A DNA stretch of 64,000 bases from NCBI GenBank assembly GCA_963733845.1, contig CAVTEM010000012.1, forward strand, positions 434,001-498,000. The letters are read 5' to 3'. Numbering within the stretch: the first letter of the stretch is position 1; each line of letters starts with the position of its first letter. The stretch is from DATFQE01 sp963733845 (GTDB lineage: Bacteria; Actinomycetota; Thermoleophilia; Gaiellales; Gaiellaceae). The translations under genes were made by a program, and so were the position numbers. A model generated the notes under the pieces. The model was not told the origin of the DNA, searched no databases, and was given only the letters and a program-made list of their open reading frames with translations. Shown here piece by piece: positions 59,750 through 64,000 of this stretch.

Positions 59750-60838
59750 TTAGAGGCGGCGGGCGCCGACGTACGACGAGGCGTACCAGCCCGACATCGA
59801 CGAGATCTTGACCACGTCGCCGGTGTGCGGCGAGTGGATGAAGCTCCCTCCGCCGACGTAGATGCCGGCATGCCCGAGGCCGTCGAAGAAGACGAGGTCG
59901 CCGGCCTGGAGCTGGCTGCGGTCGACGGGCGTCCCGTACCCGTACTGGGCGGCCGCGTTGTGCGGCAGCGAGACACCGAGCTGGCCGTAGACGTACATGA
60001 TGAAGCCGGAACAGTCGAAGCCACCCGGGCCGGCGCCGCCGTAGACGTACGGCGTGCCGAGATACTGCATCGCGATCCCGACCGCGCCTCCGTAGCGGGC
60101 GGCGGGCACGGGGAGTGCGGAAGCGCTCTCCTCCATGGATGTGCTCAGCGTGGTCGCGAGCACGGGAGCGGCCGCCGTCGCCGCGACCGCCGCGGCGCGC
60201 GCCTGCCGTTGGAGCTCGGCCTGGCGAGCGCGCTCGGCCGCCTGCATGCGGGCGATCTCGCCGCGAATCGAGTTCAGCAGCGACCGTCGCGTCGCGAGCT
60301 GGCTCTCGATCGACGCCTTCTGGCGCGAGCGCTCCGCGACGAGCTCAGCGGCGCGCACCTTCGCACGCTTGAGCCGGGCGCGGCGGGCGCGGACGTCGTT
60401 CCGGAACACGACCACCTCACCCAGCACCCGTGTGCCCTGGTCGGAGACCCGGCCGACGGTGTCGACGCGACTGAGGAAGTCGTCCAGGCTCGTGGCGCCG
60501 ATCAGCACCTCGAGCGTCGAGTCCCCGCTCTCGGAGGTGTAGATGGCGACCGCGTGCTCCGCCAGCACGCTACGCGCACGCTTCAGGTTCGCGCGCGCGA
60601 TCCCGAGCTCTCTCCGGTTCTCGGCAAGGTCGGCCTTGACGTCCTTCAGCCGCTCGTTCGCAAGGTTGTACGCCTCGATGGCGTGCGAGAGGTTCGAATC
60701 CAGGTTCTGGATCTGGGCCAGGACGTCCTGCGCCTGCGCCTGCTTGGAGCCGATCGACCCTGTTTGCGGGGTTGCAGAACTGGTCACCGCCAGAGCCGCG
60801 ACAAAAGCGAGAATCAGTGGCGCCGCCAGTCGCTTCAC
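59750..60838 (-). CDS. NlpC/P60 peptidoglycan endopeptidase with coiled-coil N-domain
   Basis: 362 residues from GTG 60838. A signal peptide (RLAAPLILAFVAALAVTSS) is followed by a PcsB/CwlO-type coiled coil of about 190 residues (containing GATSLDDFLSRVDTVGRVS), an Ala-rich linker, and a C-terminal NlpC/P60 domain with the catalytic Cys in GGFDCSGFIMYVYG, His in GLGHAGIYVGGG and third polar residue in FIHSPHTG. It cleaves D-Glu-diamino acid bonds in stem peptides, and the coil probably regulates it. The frame is open to 60979, but that part covers the promoter and lacks conserved features. It is divergent from another coiled-coil wall enzyme. Confidence 0.88.
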   Translation of the reverse strand: MKRLAAPLILAFVAALAVTSSATPQTGSIGSKQAQAQDVLAQIQNLDSNLSHAIEAYNLANERLKDVKADLAENRRELGIARANLKRARSVLAEHAVAIYTSESGDSTLEVLIGATSLDDFLSRVDTVGRVSDQGTRVLGEVVVFRNDVRARRARLKRAKVRAAELVAERSRQKASIESQLATRRSLLNSIRGEIARMQAAERARQAELQRQARAAAVAATAAAPVLATTLSTSMEESASALPVPAARYGGAVGIAMQYLGTPYVYGGAGPGGFDCSGFIMYVYGQLGVSLPHNAAAQYGYGTPVDRSQLQAGDLVFFDGLGHAGIYVGGGSFIHSPHTGDVVKISSMSGWYASSYVGARRL

Positions 60839-60909
60839 TCGTGCCGGAATCCTGTCTCCGGCTGCGACCGGCGCACCGGGTGGGGAGCCCGGTACGTCAC
60901 GAGTGCGGC

Positions 60910-60938
60910 ACCCTAGCAACCCGCTCGGACAACCGCAA
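60910..60938 (-). promoter_or_regulatory. Promoter of the NlpC/P60 gene
   Basis: Minus strand: TTGCGG (60938-60933), a 17-base spacer, then TAGGGT (60915-60910). Transcription would start near 60903, giving a leader of about 65 bases before the GTG at 60838. Confidence 0.5.
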
Positions 60939-61007
60939 CACTTGTGCAAAACCGCGCAATTCCGCATGCGGTGTCGCATGTGTCACGGCCGGGCTCGCGC
61001 ACTCTGC

Positions 61008-61013
61008 TAGGGT
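61008..61013 (+). promoter_or_regulatory. -10-like hexamer of the 3D-domain gene, leaderless
   Basis: TAGGGT, 8 bases, then the GTG at 61022. No good -35 match is seen at 17 bases. Confidence 0.45.
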
Positions 61014-61021
61014 GCCGCCCC

Positions 61022-62029
61022 GTGCGAGCGCCAGGTCCCGGTCTCCGGGCTCTCATCTTCGTGTGCTTGGCGGCCCTCGCGAGCTCTCTTCCCGCGGCCG
61101 GGGCGGAGCCTGCCGACAAACTCCGCGCCCAGGCGGAGGAGCTGCGCGGCGAGAACAGGGCCCTCTCGAGCGAGGCAGCCTCGGCGCAGGCCGAGCTGGG
61201 CTCCCTCGACGCCCAGCTCGCGGGATCCCGCGCCCGCCTGGCCAAGTTGCGCGCGAAGGGTGAGCGCCTGGCGCGCAGGCAGACCGAGGCGCGCCTGCAG
61301 CTGAAGGTCGCGCGCGCAGGACTGCGCATCTCGCAACGACGTCTCGCCGACCGGGTACGCGCGCTCTACGAGCAGGGCAAGCCCGAGCCGCTCGCCGTGA
61401 TCCTCGGTGCCCAGTCCCTCGACGACGCGGTCACGGGAGTCGACCATCTCACCCGGATCGCCGACGACGACCGCCGCTACATCCTCCGGGCGCGAGGCGC
61501 TCGGAAGAAGCTGATCGCCGTGACGGCCAGGCTCGCGCAGCGCGAGGCGGAGAACGAGAGCCTGCGCGCGGCCGCCTCCGAAGCCACCGCCACGCTCATC
61601 CGCGTCCGCTCGGAGAAACTGGCCCGGATCGCCTCGCTGGCCGCGCTTCGCGACGGCAACGGCCAGAGGATCTCGGCGCTCGAGGCGAACGCCCGCTCGC
61701 TCGCCTCGCTGGCGAGCGCACCTGCGCCGGGCACGACGGTTCTGGATGCTCCCGCCACGGGTGGGGCACGGCTCCTGACCGTCCTGGCGACCGGGTACTC
61801 GCTTCCCGGCAGCACCGCGAGTGGCATTCCCGTCGGCCCGGGAGTCGTGGCGGTCGACCCAGCGGTGATCCCGCTCGGGACGCCGTTGACGATTCCCGGC
61901 TACGGCCAGGGAGTCGCGGCGGACACTGGCGGCTCGATCCAGGGCGCTCGGATCGACCTCTGGTTCTCGTCGCATGCCGAGGCACGCGCCTGGGGACGAC
62001 GGTCGGTGACGATCGCGGTCGGCGGGTAG
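61022..62029 (+). CDS. Secreted coiled-coil protein with C-terminal 3D domain (putative lytic transglycosylase)
   Basis: 335 residues from GTG 61022. A signal peptide (LRALIFVCLAALASSLPAAG) precedes a coiled coil of about 200 residues that shares the SLDDAVTGVDHLTRIADDD element with the NlpC/P60 protein next door. The C-terminal 3D domain (about 265-335) has TGYSLPGSTASGIPVGPG, VVAVDPAVIPLGT and VAADTGGSIQGARIDLWFSS, with the three conserved Asp residues of the family (MltA/YabE/RpfB type). It probably cuts glycan strands. The shared coil suggests both enzymes are controlled by the same partner, for example a divisome complex. Confidence 0.85.
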   Translation: MRAPGPGLRALIFVCLAALASSLPAAGAEPADKLRAQAEELRGENRALSSEAASAQAELGSLDAQLAGSRARLAKLRAKGERLARRQTEARLQLKVARAGLRISQRRLADRVRALYEQGKPEPLAVILGAQSLDDAVTGVDHLTRIADDDRRYILRARGARKKLIAVTARLAQREAENESLRAAASEATATLIRVRSEKLARIASLAALRDGNGQRISALEANARSLASLASAPAPGTTVLDAPATGGARLLTVLATGYSLPGSTASGIPVGPGVVAVDPAVIPLGTPLTIPGYGQGVAADTGGSIQGARIDLWFSSHAEARAWGRRSVTIAVGG

Positions 62030-62050
62030 GCTTCCGCCCTACTCGCCTAA

Positions 62051-62734
62051 GTGATCGAGAAGCCGGATCCCGCACCTCCCCGCACGGCAGAGAACCTCCG
62101 GGTCCTGCTGGTGGACGACCACGACCTCTTTCGGACCGGCCTTCGCAACCTGCTGGAGGAACAGGCCGTCCAGGTCATCGGCGAAGCGGCCGACGGAGCC
62201 CAGGCCATCCGCATGGTGCGCGAGCTCGCGCCCGACGTGGTCGTGATGGACCTGAACATGCCGGGGATGACGGGCGTCGAGGCCACCCGCCAGGTGACGA
62301 GCCAGGCGCCGTTGACCCGCGTGGTCGTGCTCACCATCTCCGACCAGGACGAGGACGTGATGAACGCGATCCTCGCGGGTGCGTGCGGCTACCTGATGAA
62401 GGACTCGTCGATCCAGGACCTGATGCAGGGCATCCGGGCGGCCGCAGTCGGCGAGTCGCTGATCTCACCGCACATCGCCGCCAAAGTGCTCCAGCGCATG
62501 CGCGCCACCGGTACGAGCGAGCAGGATGCGGCCACGATCCGCGCCGAGCTCTCGGACCGGGAGATCCAGGTCCTGAAGCTGATCGCCAACGGCAAGGACA
62601 ACGCCCAGATCGCCGGCGAGCTCCACATCAGCCCGAAGACCGTCAAGAACCACATCTCCAACATCCTGATGAAGCTGCAGATCGACAACCGCATCCAGGC
62701 GGCGGTCTACGCCGTCCGCAGCGGGATCGTCTAA
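62051..62734 (+). CDS. NarL/FixJ-type response regulator
   Basis: 227 residues from a GTG at 62051. The receiver domain (about 15-135) has the acidic pair Asp22/Asp23 (LLVDDHDLF), phospho-acceptor Asp67 (VVVMDLNMPGMTG) and Lys117 (GYLMKDSS). The LuxR-type DNA-binding domain is LSDREIQVLKLIANGKDNAQ and IAGELHISPKTVKNHISNIL. No histidine kinase gene is adjacent, so it is an orphan in this window. It starts 21 bp after the 3D-domain gene and may be co-transcribed. Confidence 0.92.
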   Translation: MIEKPDPAPPRTAENLRVLLVDDHDLFRTGLRNLLEEQAVQVIGEAADGAQAIRMVRELAPDVVVMDLNMPGMTGVEATRQVTSQAPLTRVVVLTISDQDEDVMNAILAGACGYLMKDSSIQDLMQGIRAAAVGESLISPHIAAKVLQRMRATGTSEQDAATIRAELSDREIQVLKLIANGKDNAQIAGELHISPKTVKNHISNILMKLQIDNRIQAAVYAVRSGIV

Positions 62735-62750
62735 CTAGGGGCCGTAGGCC

Positions 62751-63080
62751 TCAGGCCGCGCAGTTCGTGAGCGCGATGCGCTCGCGGAGGGAGACCAGGG
62801 TGTCCCGAAGCGACCGTAGCTCCTTCTCGACCAGCGCGAGCCGCCTCGCAAGCGGGGCGAGCTCCTTCGTGCGCGGCCGGCCGCGCCCTTCCGCGAGATC
62901 GGCCGCGATCGCGCCGATCTGCCGCTGGAGGCGCCAGTGCTCGGCCTCGAGAGCCAGCGCTCTCGCGTAACCGTCCGTGAGCGTCGTCTCCATGTGCGCT
63001 CGAACCTCAGAGTCGTCCGACTCCGGAGGTGCTTGCAGGAGCACGTCGATGCGATTGATGAGGGTCGAAAGGTCGTCCAT
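62751..63080 (-). CDS. Small coiled-coil protein of unknown function
   Basis: 109 residues from ATG 63080 (MDDLSTLINRIDVLLQAPPE). It is predicted to form two long helices (EAEHWRLQRQIGAIAADLAE and LARRLALVEKELRSLRDTLV), as in a dimeric coiled coil. No export signal or catalytic motif is present. It is convergent with the response regulator and divergent from the carboxypeptidase gene. Confidence 0.6.
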   Translation of the reverse strand: MDDLSTLINRIDVLLQAPPESDDSEVRAHMETTLTDGYARALALEAEHWRLQRQIGAIAADLAEGRGRPRTKELAPLARRLALVEKELRSLRDTLVSLRERIALTNCAA

Positions 63081-63185
63081 GGGCGCGCCGCTCCTGGTGG
63101 TTCGATTATCGAAGCTTCCGCGCCCTCTGCCTATGGGCCGCGCGGCCTATTTTGCGGTCGCAGAGGCCCATTCGGGGCTGATCAC

Positions 63186-63191
63186 TAGAAT
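63186..63191 (+). promoter_or_regulatory. -10-like hexamer, leaderless start
   Basis: TAGAAT, 7 bases, then the GTG at 63199. Confidence 0.5.
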
Positions 63192-63198
63192 CCCGCAC

Positions 63199-64000
63199 GT
63201 GCCGGCCCGCCTCCGCCTGACTGCGGTCGTCCTCGCCTGCGCGTTTGCGTTTGCCGGCAACGCGGAGGCCGCGCCTCGAGGCCCGGACGCGCTCGCGGCC
63301 AAGCTCGCACGTGCGTTGAACGCGCCGGGCATCTCGCGTTCGTCGGCGATCGCGGTCGAGTTGGCGACGGGACGCGTGGTCTACGCGCGCAATCCGTCCT
63401 TGCCGCTCATCCCGGCGTCGAACGAGAAGCTCGCCGTCACGTATGCGGCCCTCGTGTCGTTCGGATCCGCCTACCGAATCGAGACACAGGTGCTCGGCAT
63501 CGGGGAGCAGGACGGGGCCGAGTGGCACGGCGACCTCGTGCTGAAGGGCTTCGGCGATCCGACGCTGTCGTCGCTCGGGCTGCGGAGGCTCGCCGCGGAG
63601 GTCCGTGGTGCAGGCGTCCGCCTCGTCACGGGCCGGATCGTCGGAGACGAGTCGTACTTCGACACGTTCCGGATCGGTCCGGGCTGGAAGCCGCACTTCT
63701 TCATCAACGAGTCTCCCCCGCTCTCGGCGCTGACCGTCGACCGGGGGCGCTACCTCGGACGCGTCTCGCGCGCACCGGCTCACGCGGCCGCCCTTCTGTT
63801 CCGCAAGGCTCTCGCCGAGGCCGGCGTGCGCGTCGTCGGGCCCGCCCGCGCCGGCGCGCCTCGCGTCGACGCGGAGGCGTTTCCGATCGCGTCCCTGCTC
63901 TCGCCGCCCCTCACGAGCATCCTGCGCTACATGGACTACGAGAGCGACAACTTCACGGCCGAGATCCTGCTCAAGCATCTCGGAACGCTCGAGTCCGGCC
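63199..64000 (+). CDS. dacB: D-alanyl-D-alanine carboxypeptidase, PBP4/DacB type (peptidase S13), cut by window edge
   Basis: N-terminal 267 residues of a class C penicillin-binding protein. A signal peptide (LTAVVLACAFAFAGNAEAA) precedes the catalytic domain with the SxxK tetrad Ser74-Asn-Glu-Lys77 (PASNEKLAV). The usual PBP4 insertion is present (GDLVLKGFGDPTLSS, RIVGDESYFDTFRIGPGW), followed by the SxN motif Ser249-Asp-Asn251 (YESDNFTAE). The KTG motif would lie beyond 64000. It trims or cross-link-cleaves peptidoglycan in the periplasm-like space. With the NlpC/P60 and 3D proteins it makes 59.7-64 kb a cell-wall remodelling neighbourhood. Confidence 0.9.
   Translation, partial: MPARLRLTAVVLACAFAFAGNAEAAPRGPDALAAKLARALNAPGISRSSAIAVELATGRVVYARNPSLPLIPASNEKLAVTYAALVSFGSAYRIETQVLGIGEQDGAEWHGDLVLKGFGDPTLSSLGLRRLAAEVRGAGVRLVTGRIVGDESYFDTFRIGPGWKPHFFINESPPLSALTVDRGRYLGRVSRAPAHAAALLFRKALAEAGVRVVGPARAGAPRVDAEAFPIASLLSPPLTSILRYMDYESDNFTAEILLKHLGTLESG

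Larger units (their letters stand above)
60905..61018. repeat. Perfect 14-bp inverted repeat bracketing a divergent promoter region
   Basis: GCGGCACCCTAGCA at 60905-60918 and TGCTAGGGTGCCGC at 61005-61018 are exact reverse complements 86 bp apart. Each contains an outward-facing TAGGGT -10-like hexamer, so the two divergent cell-wall genes have identical promoter cores, possibly read by the same sigma factor or regulator. Confidence 0.65.

Noticed and set aside
60839..60909. Possible c-di-AMP riboswitch in the leader of the NlpC/P60 gene
   Set aside because: Such riboswitches are common before actinobacterial wall hydrolases, but I cannot find the conserved core blocks in the roughly 65-base leader, which also seems too short.

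Overview
The window is GC-rich, compactly packed actinobacterial chromosome. The gene content fits the class Thermoleophilia (Gaiellales/Solirubrobacterales type): zinc-ribbon class III cyclases fused to ATPase/TPR modules, a SARP-type regulator fused to a beta-propeller, a PimA-like mannosyltransferase, FabL-type reductase, Ku, and many GTG starts. This placement is an inference from gene content; no rRNA is present.

Layout. 0-8.8 kb: damaged acetyltransferase and secreted-protein genes, then a minus-strand run (MFS exporter, hppD, CDF transporter, FAH-family hydrolase, DUF1361 protein, hmgA, HAD phosphatase) that looks like tyrosine/homogentisate catabolism. 8.9-19.4 kb: cyclase-ATPase-TPR protein, phosphotransferase, EamA transporter, FabL-like reductase, proline dehydrogenase, small conserved proteins, methyltransferase and a coiled-coil membrane protein. 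19.5-31.7 kb: secreted hydrolase, xseA-xseB, a cyclic-nucleotide-binding protein, SARP/propeller regulator with an adjacent peptide-type solute-binding protein, and a glycosyltransferase/flippase/glycerate kinase operon. 31.7-35.2 kb: L,D-transpeptidase, MFS protein, small acidic protein, adenosine deaminase. 35.3-44.9 kb: a regulatory/secreted block with a repeat plus poly-proline secreted protein, two MalT-type LuxR (LAL) regulators, two stand-alone LuxR-type proteins and an HD-GYP protein; from about 40.3 to 44.5 kb the DNA is less GC-rich. 45-64 kb: a TolB-propeller/lysyl oxidase fusion, stomatin/NfeD pair, FAD monooxygenase, HAD hydrolase, MFS exporter, CoA-binding protein, a second intact cyclase-ATPase-TPR protein, tRNA-Pro(CGG), Nif3-like protein, an alpha/beta hydrolase, a leader with an intrinsic terminator before a 56-residue protein, Ku, a fatty-acyl-CoA ligase, a divergent pair of coiled-coil cell-wall enzymes, a NarL-type response regulator and the start of a PBP4-type carboxypeptidase cut by the window edge.

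Two features cut across the window. First, at many genes a -10-like TANNNT hexamer ends only 6-8 bases before an ATG/GTG start, so leaderless transcription looks common. At three divergent gene pairs the two opposing hexamers overlap in one symmetric ANNNTANNNT 10-mer. Second, at least 17 genes are interrupted by single-base frameshifts while the protein remains conserved on both sides, densest in the first 5 kb. This looks more like assembly indels than gene decay, so split genes are annotated here as single genes with the approximate shift positions given.

I do not see CRISPR arrays, insertion sequences or prophage genes. The most unusual items are the overlapping bidirectional -10 elements, the propeller/lysyl oxidase fusion with its cofactor residues intact, the promoter/mini-ORF/terminator leader at 56.5 kb, and the divergent cell-wall gene pair bracketed by a perfect 14-bp inverted repeat.
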